Of a stretch of DNA of 64,000 nucleotides, positions 45,058 to 56,411 are shown piece after piece. The position numbers and the translations under genes are program-made. The notes beneath the pieces are model-generated. The model had not been told where the DNA came from and did not search any database. It saw only the letters and a list, made by a program, of their open reading frames with translations. Source of the stretch: Stemphylium vesicarium (lineage: Eukaryota; Ascomycota; Dothideomycetes; Pleosporales; Pleosporaceae). How positions within the stretch are numbered: position 1 is the stretch's first letter; each line of letters opens with the position of its first letter. Location of the stretch: assembly GCA_004380135.1 (NCBI GenBank), contig QXCR01000014.1, positions 186,001 through 250,000 on the forward strand. Reading direction: 5' to 3'.

Positions 45058-45353
45058 GGTCGACGCATCTTCTCTCCCATGACAGCTTCGAGCTCACCCC
45101 CTACTCCACCACCTGGGGCCACTTTGGCGGACCCCAAGCAGGGCGTTCAAACAGCGTTCCGGAGCTAGCCTGCGTCACTGCCTGGTCACCAAGATCTCAC
45201 CATTGAGATCAAAATCAGTCAACAACAAGGATGATAAGTACCTAGGTATTCCCCGAATAAGTTCCGCACACTTTATCTGACCAAACAGCCGCTCCAACCA
45301 AGACCAGCATTGAAGCTTTGGTGAAACAGCTCAAAGCTGGCGCACTCTCCGCG

Positions 45354-45791
45354 ATGAACCCCGATACGAAGCCAAAGTTCAGAGACCTTACACACCGAGA
45401 CCAACAGAGCGAAATTGCTCAGCTCAAAACCCGGCAAACGGTGTTAGAGACCGAGACCAAGACCAAAGCATTGACAGCTGGACTAGGCAACATTGTCCAA
45501 GATCATGAAGCTCTTCGCCAAGATCACGACACCCTTGACCAAGGTTATATGCTTCTTCACCAAGCTTACGGAGTCATATACCAAGACCAAGCAGCCCTCC
45601 GTGAGAGCCATGAATCTCTCCGTCAAGAATACGACATCCTTCGCAAGCGTTTTGAGGACCATCTCCAAGATCATGAAGCCCTTAACAAAGCTTATGACCT
45701 TCTCCACCAAGACCATGCAGTCCTTCGCCAGGATCACGACGCTCTGGCCAAGAAATTCTACGCCACTGCCGAGGTCCTTCACTCGCAATAG
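45354..45791 (+). CDS. Hypothetical heptad-repeat coiled-coil protein
   Basis: Unrecognised. From the first in-frame ATG the ORF encodes 145 residues; the frame is open further upstream to at least 45318, and an upstream exon is likely (acceptor near 45290) but could not be fixed. From about residue 45 it is built of seven-residue units with consensus like QDHEALR (for example QDHEALR, QDHDTLD, QDQAALR, QDHAVLR), about 14 of them, giving a continuous coiled coil with Leu at one heptad position. After the TAG at 45789 the same frame continues for 30 codons (NEILVLKLNQDQERG..KKKVEKLEED) to a second stop at 45884, so a premature stop or a strain-specific truncation is possible. No membrane or signal segment. 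Confidence 0.5.
   Translation: MNPDTKPKFRDLTHRDQQSEIAQLKTRQTVLETETKTKALTAGLGNIVQDHEALRQDHDTLDQGYMLLHQAYGVIYQDQAALRESHESLRQEYDILRKRFEDHLQDHEALNKAYDLLHQDHAVLRQDHDALAKKFYATAEVLHSQ
45490..45760. repeat. Degenerate 21-bp tandem repeat (coding minisatellite)
   Basis: About 13 degenerate copies of a 21-base unit resembling CTTCGCCAAGATCACGAC plus one codon, underlying the heptads. The periodicity also keeps a second plus frame and a minus frame open, so ORFs there (105 and 144 codons) are by-products. Confidence 0.75.
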
Positions 45792-46018
45792 AACGAAATT
45801 CTGGTGCTGAAACTTAACCAAGACCAAGAGAGGGGTTACAGGCAGCTGCTCAAGAAAAAGGTTGAGAAGTTGGAGGAAGACTAGGTGGCTTCTTAATCTG
45901 ACTTGCGTGCTCGTCAAAGTGTTAAATAGTTGCGATCGCTGAATCTGAACTACCTGATTACCAAGACCTAGCCTGACAGCCGTGTTGTATTCCTGCCATC
46001 CTCATCATGCATTCTGCC
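45792..46018. other. Short spacer with in-frame continuation of coiled-coil ORF
   Basis: Bases 45792-45884 continue the coiled-coil frame beyond its TAG. The remainder shows nothing. Confidence 0.5.
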
Positions 46019-46920
46019 CTACAAACTCTTGATCCTGTCCCTCATCTCTCCCAGATTCTCTCCCTCAACTGCATCCTGTCCCTCCTTGACATACTTGTCC
46101 AGCGCCGTCGCAATCTCCTCCGGCCCATCAACAAAATCAACCCATCCCCTCAGGCCCTCCTTCTCCAGCACCTTCGCCGTGACCTCCGCAACCGTCGCGC
46201 GGCTCACCTTGTCACCTGCGCCAATCTTCCCCATCTTGACCTTGCCCGCCGGCTGCTCCGTCAACGTACCCGGCCGCAAGCTGATTCCGCAGAAGCGCTC
46301 ATTAGCCGGCACGCCCCCTTTCTCCTCTCTGGCTACCCGGTCATTGGAGAGCACGGTAAGGACCTCGTCAGCCGCGACCTTGGCTTTGAAGTAGTCCGGC
46401 AGGATCTCGTTGTTGACCTTTTGCGCAGAGGCCCAGTCATCGTCATTCCACCAAGGCGCCCGGCCACGACGCGAAGAAAGGTATGAAACCGTGAGGAACC
46501 TTTTGATAGAAGGGGTGTTGATGCTGGCCTTGGTAAAGGCAATGGCCGCGTCGCGATCGACTGCGAAGGTCATCTCCGCTCCGCCTTTGCCTGCAGCGCC
46601 TGCGTTGGAGTTAGTCTACTATAACCGATTATTGATAACCGTCTCTTCATATTTTCATACATACCAGCGCTCCAGACAACCCAATCAGGCTTCACCTGAT
46701 CTAGGATCCCCTTTGCATCTTTCTCACTCTTCACATCCGCAACGCTGCTGACAAGCACACTCAACTTGCCCGGCTGTCCTTGTCCGAGCTTTTCAATTGT
46801 AGGCTGCTGCGACGCCGTGCGGATCATGCTCGTTACATTCCATGACTTTGCCAGGAGTAGAGGCGTGAGGAGCTGTGCTACCTTGCCGTGTCCGCCGATG
46901 AGGAGGATGTTGTGTGTCAT
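46019..46920 (-). CDS. NAD(P)-binding (atypical SDR) protein, YMR090W-like
   Basis: Two exons, 46920-46665 and 46599-46019, 278 residues. It starts with the nucleotide-binding loop ILLIGGHGKVAQLLTPLL. WVVWSAGAAGKGGAEMTFAVDRDAAIAFTKAS crosses the splice, then FLTVSYLSSRRGRAPWWNDDDW, SLRPGTLTEQPAGKVKMGKI and SRATVAEVTAKVLE. This order matches the NmrA/atypical short-chain reductase group that includes yeast Ymr090w, a cytosolic protein of unknown substrate. The active-site Tyr-x3-Lys of classical SDRs is not evident, as expected for atypical members. Confidence 0.88.
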
Positions 46921-47531
46921 TGTGTGATGTAAAGTCGAGTTGACTGAGCTTTGAAGAACAATGAATTCTAATGAGCCGATGTAGATTGCTTTATGCTGAT
47001 ATTCACACTTGTATAGCCATTAGACGGCTATCCTTCCTTAGTGTGGTGGTCGATTTCTAAGATGACGTCGTTAGCGCTGCATGCCCCGAGTATACGCCGA
47101 CACTCTACACGCATTGCGTGATCCACCTCCGCTTACATGTCACGTGGGAGCTGTTTTAGGCACAATCTGAATGTGTTTGATTGAATTTCTCATTTATAGG
47201 CACTATGGGATACCAAATGTTGTTGGTGCCGACTGATTACGCTCGGAGAAGGGAACAGGAAAACCACCGCATTGATATGCTTCTATGGGCGGCTGGCAGA
47301 GGAAAAAAGTCTTAGAGTAATACAACGAGCGATACGAGAACCACCAGCGCCAGGAAACAGGGCATGGGTATTTACAGGTGTTTAGTCCCCTGCTTCAAGA
47401 ACTCCTGTGACGCCGTGGAATGCTGAAAATGTACATTGCTTTGAAACAGACGGCAAGAAAACTCGAGCCTCCAAACATTAAGAAAGCCATACAAGGGGAG
47501 TGCGTTTTAGGGCGTAGGAAGAAAATGGACC
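46921..47531. other. Intergenic region SDR promoter / PMC1 3' end
   Basis: 611 bp; no gene or repeat supported. Confidence 0.5.
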
Positions 47532-50500
47532 TTATGTGCCAGGGCCGGTGGGCTTATGGTGGTCGCCTGAGTGTCCTGAGAAAGGCCCTACGTTGAAATC
47601 GGGCGTTGTCTCCATGTTCTGGCTCGGAGGACCGCGGTAGGAGCTCGCATCCGGAGCGAGAATAGGATCAGTCGACTTTGTATCGGGGTGAACTTCAATG
47701 CCGTCTTGGCTTTCGAGGTCCTGCTTGGTGGCATTGCGGCTGAACTTGATGGAATCGTTGTCGCCATTGCCACGGTCGATCGGAGACCATCCAGCAACAC
47801 TGCCTGCAACGATACCAGCCATGACGGTTGCTGGACCAAAGGCCGAGTTTGAGCGGGACCTTGTGCGGCGACGGCTGTTGGGGGTTGGTGGGGCGGGAGA
47901 GCCGTCGTCTGCGGGGCCGTTGTTGGGGGTGCCCGGAAGAGACTGGCTGGATCGCGACCTGGTGAAGATCTCCTTGGGATGCTGCACCTTGAACTTCATG
48001 GCACTGAGACGTCCGCCACGTACCTTCCTGAGGAAAGCAAGCTCGTCGCGAATCTCGAGCAATCCCTGGTTCCAGTGGTAGTCGTCATCGGACACAACAA
48101 GCTCAGGGGTCTGCTTGCGCCTGAAGAAATCGGGAATGCACTTTCTGATGAGCTCATCGGGTATCAAGCGTACGATGACACCGACAGGTAGGGAAAGGAA
48201 ACCTAAGACTATCGAGTAACCCCATTGGGGACCGTTGAGTCTCGTGACCTTGAATGCCTCGCCACCGACAAAGATGATCATGGTCTGACCGCCAATCATG
48301 ATGAGCAGGATGATGATGAAGAACCAGTTGTGAGTGATACCTTCAAAGACGTTGAAGCGGTTGTCGAGTCGGCGGTTGTTGAGGGCGTTGAAGATCTGCA
48401 TCCAGACGAAAGTGTTGAAGACCAAAGCTGGCAGTTGCTCCTGCTCGCGCTCACTATGATAACTAAGGATAGACTCGCCAGCGAAGTAGAGGATGAAGGT
48501 CACCACCAGTTGGTAGATTGCCTGGCCGATGATCATCTTCCACATGCGCAGCGTAATCAAAGGAGCAGACTTCGGGTCAGGCTTGCGGTCGAGGAGACTG
48601 CGGGTGGGGGGATCGGTAGCGAGGGCCAGAGCAGCAAAGGTATCCATGATGAGGTTGACCCACAGCAATTGAACGGCCGTCAGGACAGACTGCTGGTCGC
48701 TGCTGGAAACAGCGGAGACGAAGGTGAGGAGCACAGCTGTGATGTTGACCGTGATCTGGAACTGCAAGAACTTCTTGACAGCGTCGTTCACAGCGCGACC
48801 CCAAAGCAGCGCCTTGACGATGGAAGCAAAGTTGTCGTCCATGAGAATAATGGCAGAGGCTTCCTTGGCGACTTCAGTACCCGCAATACCCATGGAGAAA
48901 CCGACGTCGGCAGTTTTGAGCGCAGGTGCGTCGTTGGTTCCATCACCAGTGACAGCGACCGTCTCACCGAGTTCTTTGAGGCGTTTGACGAGCTTGCGCT
49001 TGTCTTCTGGGCTGGAACGGGCAAGAACGCAGAGCTTGGGAATCACGGCGTCCATGTCTCGCTTCGACAGCTTGCGGAAAGTTGGGCCTTCCATGACGAC
49101 ACCACCGGGGACGAGAATGCCACAGTCCTCGGCGATGGCTTTGGCAGTGAGGACGTTGTCACCAGTAACCATACGAACGTAGACACCAGCATGCTGACAG
49201 TCCTTAACAGCCTCACGGACGCTTTCTCGCAGAGGGTCTTGGATGCCAACAATAGCGAGGAAGGTCATCTTCTTGGAAATATCCTTGAAGACTGCCTGGC
49301 TTGGGTCATCCTCGTTCTTGGAGGACTCGGCGGGCGGCCAGCTTTCAAAGTCACGGTAGATGAGGCCAATCGTTCGCAGAGAGCGCGATGCGTAGGTGGT
49401 AATGATCTGCTCGAGCGCTTCGCGGTTGTCCGAGGTCATGGGAACGTCAATGAGCTCCTTGTTGGCATCTGTGACAATCTTCTCGCACATGGCAAGCAGG
49501 ATTTCGGAAGCACCCTTGACGTACATGCGGTAGCGGCCATCGGCAAGTTTGGCAACAGCACCAGAGCACTTGATAGCCGAATCGAAGGGAATCACCTGCA
49601 CAATGTTCGCGTTGGAGCGCTCCTGAGCAACGTTACCCAAGCCCAAGTAGTCGCGTGCAAAACCAAGCAGAGCGGTCTCCGTTTTTGAGCCGATGAAGGG
49701 GTCGGGACCACCAACTTGGCCTTCGAAAGCGGTTGTGTTTTGGACGATGGATTGAATGAGGATGTCCTTGACCTCGTGGTTCAGGGTGGAGACGAATTCA
49801 GTGGCCGAAACATCGTTAGGGTTTTCGACGGGAGACTCGACCACATCCTTGCCCTTTACACTGTCGTCCATGGGTGGTGCAGAGGAGGCCTGGAGCTTGG
49901 AGTCGCCGAAGCGGAGAGCAGTTCCAAGAGATCCAGCCACGACCGTCATCTTGTTCTGTGTGAGTGTACCAGTTTTGTCGGAACAAATAGTGGTTGCGTT
50001 TCCCATGGTCTCGCAAGATCGAAGGAGACGGACCAAGTTGTTGTCCTTGAGCATGCGCGTCGTAGCAAAAGCCAAAGCGAGTGTGACAGCCAGCGGTAGA
50101 CCCTCGGGCACGGCGACGACGATGACAGTAATGGCGACGATGAGAATGTTGAGGAAATTTTGGCCCTTCTCGGCAGGGGTGTCGCCGCTTCCTTTGAGAC
50201 TGACGAGGAACTCGATGAAGAGTACCACGAAGAGCAACAAGGCAGCTGCTCCACCGAGTTTGGCAATGTATGTGGCGAGTACGTTGAGCTTGTTCTGGAG
50301 CGGGGTGACTTCGCTGTCTTCGCGCAGAGACATCATCGTCTTTCCGTAGCTGGAGTTTACACCGGTAGCCGTGACCATGAATGTTCCTACACCCTCCGAG
50401 ACCTTGGCGCCGGAGAGGATGAAGGGGTCCACTTTCTTGAGATTGTCGTGTCGCTCGATGGCCTTGAAAGCCTCGTCTCCAGACATCTTCTTGAGCAGGT

Positions 50501-51790
50501 CCGATTCACCAGTAGCCGAAGACTCGTCACACTTGATGCCATGGCCTTGGATGAGAATGCCGTCGACGGGAATCATGTCACCGGGTTCCAGGTTAACGAC
50601 ATCTCCTACGAAAATGTCGTAGACGGAGATTTCGCGAGTCGTTCCAGAGCGGATTACCTTGATGGTTCGATCCTCCTTCTTGCGGTTGAGCTTAACAAAC
50701 TGCCGTTCCTTTTGCCAATCATTCGCAGCACCCACTACGACGACGATGACGATGGCGACGATGATGGCTACACCTTCGATCCACTCTACGGCGGGCTCGC
50801 CAGGCTTGTGCTTGACACCAAAAGTTTGGTATAATCCTAGAGCCAGAGAAATTACTGCGGCACAGGTAAGCAAGATGAGAACCTTGTCATTGTACGCCAT
50901 CCATGCGAGCTGAAAGATGTTCTTAGGTTTCCTGACGGGGAGTCGGTTATCACTGAAAACGCGCTTGCGGTCAGCAAAGGCAGTCTCCTTGGACCCCGAA
51001 GGTGTGCTGTCGGTATGCGCAACAGCCTGGGGTGACGACTTTTGCGGCGACTGGGTAGCACTCGGGGTTGTGGCCTCGTCGAAAGTGACGGTACCATCTA
51101 GCTGCTGCTCGTCGATGCTCAAACCAGCCTTTCGATCGGACCGAAGACCCTTTTCTAAACCATCAAGACCTCCCAGAGCGTGAAAGGCTGATAACTGTGT
51201 CGTTGTTAGCGCAATTCAGACGCGCTGCATACGCGTAAACCTACACTCTTGGGGTTGTAAAGCTTTCCCAGCTGACCGGGCGAAAAGGCAAACTTGTTGT
51301 TCTCGACCTCAAAGTCGGCTTCGGTGCCGGGGTCTGGCTTCAAAGCATCTTTATCGTTTAACACCTCGGTCGGACCTAATTCTCCCTTCAAAGTCTCGCC
51401 CTGTGATGAGGCGACATAGGTTCCAGTGCTATTAGATTCACCGTTATCGGTGGCAGAGTCCATAGAGTTGCCCCTCGACCGCGCGCCTGGGACGTTGAGT
51501 AGACCAGCGTTATTGTTCCACGCGGTGACGGGCGAGCTGATGTTGTGCGGGCTGGTCGGTCTGCTCTCTCTGCTGTCGAAAGAGGTGGCGTTACGCAGCT
51601 CGTGCGAGGCTTGCCGTGCGTGTGTCGGCGAGACATTATCGGTATTAAAGTTTGCTGGCCTAGTGGTATCCTGAAGCTCTCCCATGGGCACCGAGTTGCT
51701 CATATTTGCGTCGTTGGTAGCAGATGTATCGATAGTGATGGTCGGCGCCCTGGGTCTTGAGGGGCCGTTCGCGTTGTCTTCGCTCGCCAT
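47532..51790 (-). CDS. PMC1: PMC1-type calcium-transporting P-type ATPase (P2B)
   Basis: Two exons, 51790-51245 and 51194-47532, 1402 residues. The long disordered N terminus (about 150 residues) ends in the conserved FSPGQLGKLYNPKS-LSAFHALGGLDGLEKGLRSD across the splice. P-type ATPase motifs: SSATGES, VAVPEGLPLA, phosphorylated Asp in CSDKTGTLTQ (about residue 587), KGASE, VTGDN and VTGDGTNDAPAL; ten membrane helices. The C-terminal tail (about 220 residues) is Ser/Pro-rich. In yeast Pmc1 pumps calcium into the vacuole under calcineurin control. This length and N-terminal layout match filamentous fungal homologues. A 487-codon ORF on the opposite strand is only its shadow. Confidence 0.96.
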
Positions 51791-54369
51791 TCTGGCAGCC
51801 TTGTCCCCTCGAGGCTACCCTGCAGGTTGAGGGCGGGCTGTGCAAGGCAAGCGATGGATGTAGGCCGTAGGAATGTCAGGTGGCGCGTCCGGTCAAGTCG
51901 CGATGTGAGCAGGAATACTGCATGCGGCAAGTCCACGCAGGTTATAAACACGGGGGGGTTGCCCAGGTGAGGCGAGTGGGCAGTGCTTGCACGCTGTGTA
52001 GAAGAGGCAAGAGCCAGCAGACGGGGAAGGTGCGACGGGATCTACCAAGGGCTGGTTAGCACTTCAGCCACGACCTGAGAGCGCGTGCAAGCCGTGATCA
52101 TAGTCGGCGGCCAGAGCGAAGGTGCTTACCGGGAAGGCTAGATGTCCGGCGAAGGCGAGGGCAGTGGTGAATGATTCAATGAAGCTGAAAGGAAGGAATA
52201 GCGCTGGTTGGGGCGGGCTATGCTAATATCTTGTGCATGCTCTTCGCGCTCCTAGTGTGGCTATGTCGAGCAGCCTGTATAGTGTACCTAGGTACCTGTC
52301 CGGGCAACTGGGTGGCAAGCAAAAACACGATTATGGGCTACCGTAGACCGTAGACCGTAGACTGTAGACCGTAGAAGGAGAGTGAGAACCAGACGCTCCA
52401 AATCCAGGCAGGCAGATTGGCATTTAGACAAACATGGCGCCGAGCGAGCGTACATGCCCGTTCGTGGATAGTACCAAGACCCGTGGGCGACACAGCCCCG
52501 TCTAGCGCGCTTTTTGCCTGCACTACTGTGGGCCCTGCACAGGACGGGAACACCAGTCGACTCTGATGCCCCAACCCCAGTCTTGTTTCACCCCCAGCAT
52601 CTGCGCCAAGGCCCACCTCTGCGCTTTACTGCACTACCTGCAGCTAAAGTGCTTCTGTCGCTCTTCAAAGACTGCCATGTGGTCGCGACAGCAACCATTG
52701 TGATACCATGGCTATACCACGTCGTGCATGCCCCGAATTGCCTCGCCGCTCGTATGGCCCTCATATGAGGCCAAGGCACGCTCGCCGCCGTGTCAGTGCG
52801 TCATGTCACCACAACTGATCGATAGCTCTCCTATTGTCTTGGCTGTCGCCTCTGTTTTCCCTCGTAATTGAACAATAACACGTTCGTTTTTCAACTCGTC
52901 GCCCCTGGGCAAGTGGCCATAATTACCGCAAACGCTTTGCCGCCCACACAGCCTACACCGGCGCTGCTGGCCAACAACAGAGCCTGCACCTGTCCCTGGC
53001 TTTGTTGGCCCGCATCGCTTCTTTTTCATCCGGCCCCGTGCCTGTACCTGAAGATCGAGAGACCTGTGTGGATAAGGGAGGCGTCAATTTCCGACCAGCC
53101 AAGAGTCGAAAGCTTGGCCGCTCCGAGCCCATCTCCCGCCGCTCTTGAGCGCGACGGAGCGTACGTCACAGGCCGCACAACACAGTTCTCATAGTGCGCT
53201 CTGCGTCCCTAGCATCCCTCGTCTCTCAACACGTAGTCGCCCGGGCGGTCTGGGGTGGCGTTTTGGCTACAGCTTTTACCTTCTCTTGATCAAGTACTGG
53301 GTTTGGTCGAGACTTGACGCGGCCAGATCTGCACACAAGTCGCGCATCCCAGGCGACAACATGCTTTGGTGACTTGCAAAAGCAAACTTCGTCGTGCTGA
53401 ACCCACTGTTCTCATGAGAAGTGTTAAGCTTCTTCAAGGTACATTGACAATTCTCAGGTGCAGTTGAAAATACAAGCTTCTTGGTGCTGTGGTCAGAGGC
53501 TTGCCGCATACAAGATCCCGATGTGCTCAAGACGGCCGCTTTTGCGGCCCTTGGCGTAAGCAGGTCAGGAACCGCAATGCCTGCAAGAGCATCAAACCAT
53601 GCAATTCCAATCTCCTATTTCCTAGATCGGTTCGCGAAGACACCGCGACTGTTGTATGCTTTTCAAAAATAATCGAGCGCCTAGATCCAGTCTGCCAAAG
53701 CTCGATAACGATAGCCGTCCACTCTCCGGCAATGGTGATAGGTGATGCATACCCCGCTCGACAATCGTAGTCCACCACAGTAGTCTATTCCAGGACGAGT
53801 TTGAAGCGTCACCTCTCGCTGACATGCAGCATCCCAAGGTCGGGGGAGCGGCCGACAGGCGTCTACTAAGCGCTGCCGGTTTAGCACACCCAATCAGCAT
53901 GGGCGTGCAACACCACAGTCTGCCCAACACCTATCTTTGCAACACCAGGCAAGAAAGTGCAAATAGAACAAGGTCATCATGTACGCCCTCTATGGCACTT
54001 CTTCGTGCTGCCATGGGGGTTTATTTGATCATCTGGACGATAGTAAGCAGATTGATAAAGGACCACACCTGTCAGCGGATCTAGATGGTTTTGACATCTG
54101 CGCCTTTGCACCCTGCGAGGGAAAACGTCTGCACCAAGCCGTTTTGACTGGAGTATAAACCTGTTCTCCAGGCACGATATTCACATATCAAAACCAGACC
54201 TCATCGGCCTCCTTCTTGACGTTCGTCTATTAGCCAACCCCCTCCAATTCTCTATCTAAATTTTGGCCTCTGTGTAACCGCTGCAGCGCACTTGTACCTG
54301 CATATCGGCCCCGGACTTTTGCGCCCTGTCCAAAAAGATATCAGACTCCAACTCCTCTACGAATTCGAG
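51791..54369. other. Gene-free stretch between PMC1 and cyanamide hydratase
   Basis: 2.6 kb. Contains the PMC1 promoter, one 7-bp tandem repeat (52340), and only short overlapping ORFs on both strands without domains. A C/T-rich leader precedes the cyanamide hydratase start. Confidence 0.5.
52340..52374. repeat. 7-bp tandem repeat (ACCGTAG)x5
   Basis: Five head-to-tail copies of ACCGTAG, the fourth with C to T (ACTGTAG). Not the usual fungal telomere unit. Confidence 0.85.
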
Positions 54370-56041
54370 ATGTCTAACAATACCCAAGTATCAGTGCATG
54401 GATGGGAAGCGGTGCCTCGAAGTTTTTCGAAAAGCCTCTCCAAAGTAGACAAGGAGAAGCCGGCCCAGTTGTTGGTCACTGAGGTGAAGCTTCCCGAATC
54501 GGACATCGCAAAGAGAACACATGCGTTCGCCAAACAGCAGCTGCCGGAGAAGACCTTCAACCACAGCATGCGGGTAGTGTATTTTGGTAAGTTGTTGACG
54601 TCCTTTCTAAACATTTCACTACTAACAATGGCTAGGGTACGCAATTGTCCAAACGCACTTTCCCCATTTTTCACCTCTCCTTGAGACATACTATCTCACG
54701 TGCCTGCTCCACGATCTGGGTACTATTACGAAGAATATGCATGGGTCTCACATGTCGTTCGAATATTATGGCGCTTTAAAGGCGATGAACTTCCTCATTG
54801 AGAACGGCGCTCCCAAAGACCAAGCAGAAGCCGTCAGCGAGGCAATCATTCGCCATGCTGATCTCGGTGAGACTGGTACCCTTACTAGCCTGGGGATGTT
54901 GGTCCAGCTCAGCACCGTGTTTGGTAAGTGAATTTCATTCCGTTTGGTGTTGCCTATGCTTTGCACTGCCTGCAGTCACATGACCCAGTCGATACATGTC
55001 TTCCGCGGTAACTTGGCCGAGCCATCTCTTCCGGAATGTCTGCCTTGCCATTCACCTTCCTCATGCCCGAAGCCTGAAACTCGGGGTTATCGTGGTGTTC
55101 CGCGACGAATGTTGCGGCCCCTTGTCGCACCTTCTCAAGACAACGTTCGACGTCATAGCTTGATAGTCCGAACGGCGGCGCATGCATCAAAAACAGGATC
55201 CTCTCACGACTAATATATTTGTCTCGCAATTCAAGTTCCAGAAGCCACTCCTGCGCGAACCACATCAGGGCCTGGATCTTCAGCCACCAACCCGAAACCG
55301 GCTAGCGATTCGCCCGGATTTTGCTCAGGTGCACAGCCTCCACCTCGCCTCTCGACCGATACTCGGGATTCTGGGCGTCACTCAACCAATATCTTCAGGG
55401 ACCGAGTCGATAATCGTGATGGCCAATGGTTTAGAATTTTCAGGCTTGCAGCTACTGGAAGTCTACATCATCCGCGTTCAACAGTTGTGGCTCGCAAACT
55501 TTGCATCGCGGCTGTGCAAGAAGGCCCGTATCAGGAAGTGCAATGTCGCAGTCACGAATGCCATGTCTCCGGAAATACAAGATGCCCAATATTCTGGCGG
55601 AATGGGTTCTTTGGCTCACCGGGACCAGGCTATGTATCCCAAAGGTACCGCAACCAGTTTAGAAAATACTTCAAGGGCACAGGATGTCACCTTCAGTATC
55701 CTCCGCCAATCCAGGAGATTTACCAGATCACTCTTATTGGATCTTACCCCACTATGACCCCTACTCACTTAATGCTCGACCCCGCTGCACCGGTACCTCA
55801 CCGCATAGTGTATACACTAACAATACGCCCAATAGACAACGTCGGTCTCAACCCTTCCCTCGTTTCTGCCTCGACGATCGAAAGTGTTGTTGCAGCGTAC
55901 CCACGCAAGCAATGGTCCTGCTGTTTCGCGGACGCCATGACCCAGGAGATGGAGCTCAAGCCGTGGTGCCACACAACGGCGAACAAAGGCTTCGTTGAGA
56001 ATGTGCTGGGGAATAAGCTCATGGAGCCATACGATGGCTGA
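54370..56041 (+). CDS. Cyanamide hydratase-like HD-domain protein with oversized last intron
   Basis: Exons 54370-54586, 54636-54923 and 55836-56041, 236 residues. TFNHSMRVVYFG and TCLLHDLGTITKN carry the HD-type His and His-Asp metal ligands. SFEYYGALKAMNFLIENGAPKDQAEAVSEAIIRHADLGETGTLTSLGMLVQLSTVFDNVG and the end KPWCHTTANKGF match the Myrothecium enzyme family (cyanamide to urea). The second intron is 912 bp (54924-55835), against about 50-60 elsewhere, with a normal GTAAGT donor and a CTAAC branch-like motif plus TAG acceptor at its far end. The join g|ac yields the expected DNVG. Compared with the 244-residue Myrothecium enzyme, little seems missing. Activity is inferred from family only. 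Confidence 0.85.
54924..55835. other. 912 bp intron interior containing unexplained open frames
   Basis: On the plus strand the frame of the last exon is open backwards to a TAA at 55211, i.e. about 207 codons inside the intron, with several cysteines (KLCIAAVQEG, QCRSHECH, NTRCPIFW, GTGCHLQ). On the minus strand a 103-codon ORF (55265-54954) reads coding-like (WFAQEWLLELELRDKYISRE, LFLMHAPPFG) and starts shortly after a CTAG acceptor-like site. Neither matches a family I know. Likely an insertion of foreign or duplicated gene fragments. Confidence 0.5.
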
Positions 56042-56411
56042 TCACGGAAAGTATGCACAGTAGAACACCACAACGACCTCAAGGACTGCAGGCCCACAAT
56101 TTCAGTAGTACATTACTCGGAAGTCTCCTTGTGCTATGATGTTCTTTTGCCACGTTCCCGATCAAAATAAGCCTAACGACACCAAACCACCCTTTACATT
56201 CTATTCGGACCGGCGCGACTCTGCCTTGCAATCTTTCCCCTCTTACAACTTATGCACCGCGCTGGCAAGATGTCACAATTTACACCGCAACATTCCAAAG
56301 CAGGTATACATTCCGTATCTCGCTCTACCTTCCTGCACAGCCTCACCGCTCCGTTCCGCTCGTGCAGCGTACCGCACAACCCCGTCCCCGTTCCTACCAT
56401 ACGGCGTTACA

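Larger units (their letters stand above)
42164..45353. other. Gene-poor stretch
   Basis: 3.2 kb with many short ORFs on both strands and no recognised domain. The longest ORFs (42234-42770 plus, 42382-42762 minus) overlap each other and look accidental. It contains a Cys-rich fragment (43814-44302, minus) and a TATA box at 45051. Confidence 0.5.

Noticed and set aside
45483..45917. 144-codon minus-strand and 105-codon plus-strand ORFs over the heptad repeat
   Set aside because: Kept open only by the 21-bp periodicity; the heptad frame alone gives a sensible structure.
48225..49688. 487-codon ORF antisense to PMC1
   Set aside because: Long because of high third-position GC in the pump gene; the translation shows no family and is rich in Glu/Asp/Val as expected for a shadow.
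52868..53194. 108-codon ORF in the PMC1-cyanamide hydratase spacer
   Set aside because: No domain, no neighbouring exons, Pro/Ala-rich composition typical of chance frames in GC-rich spacer.
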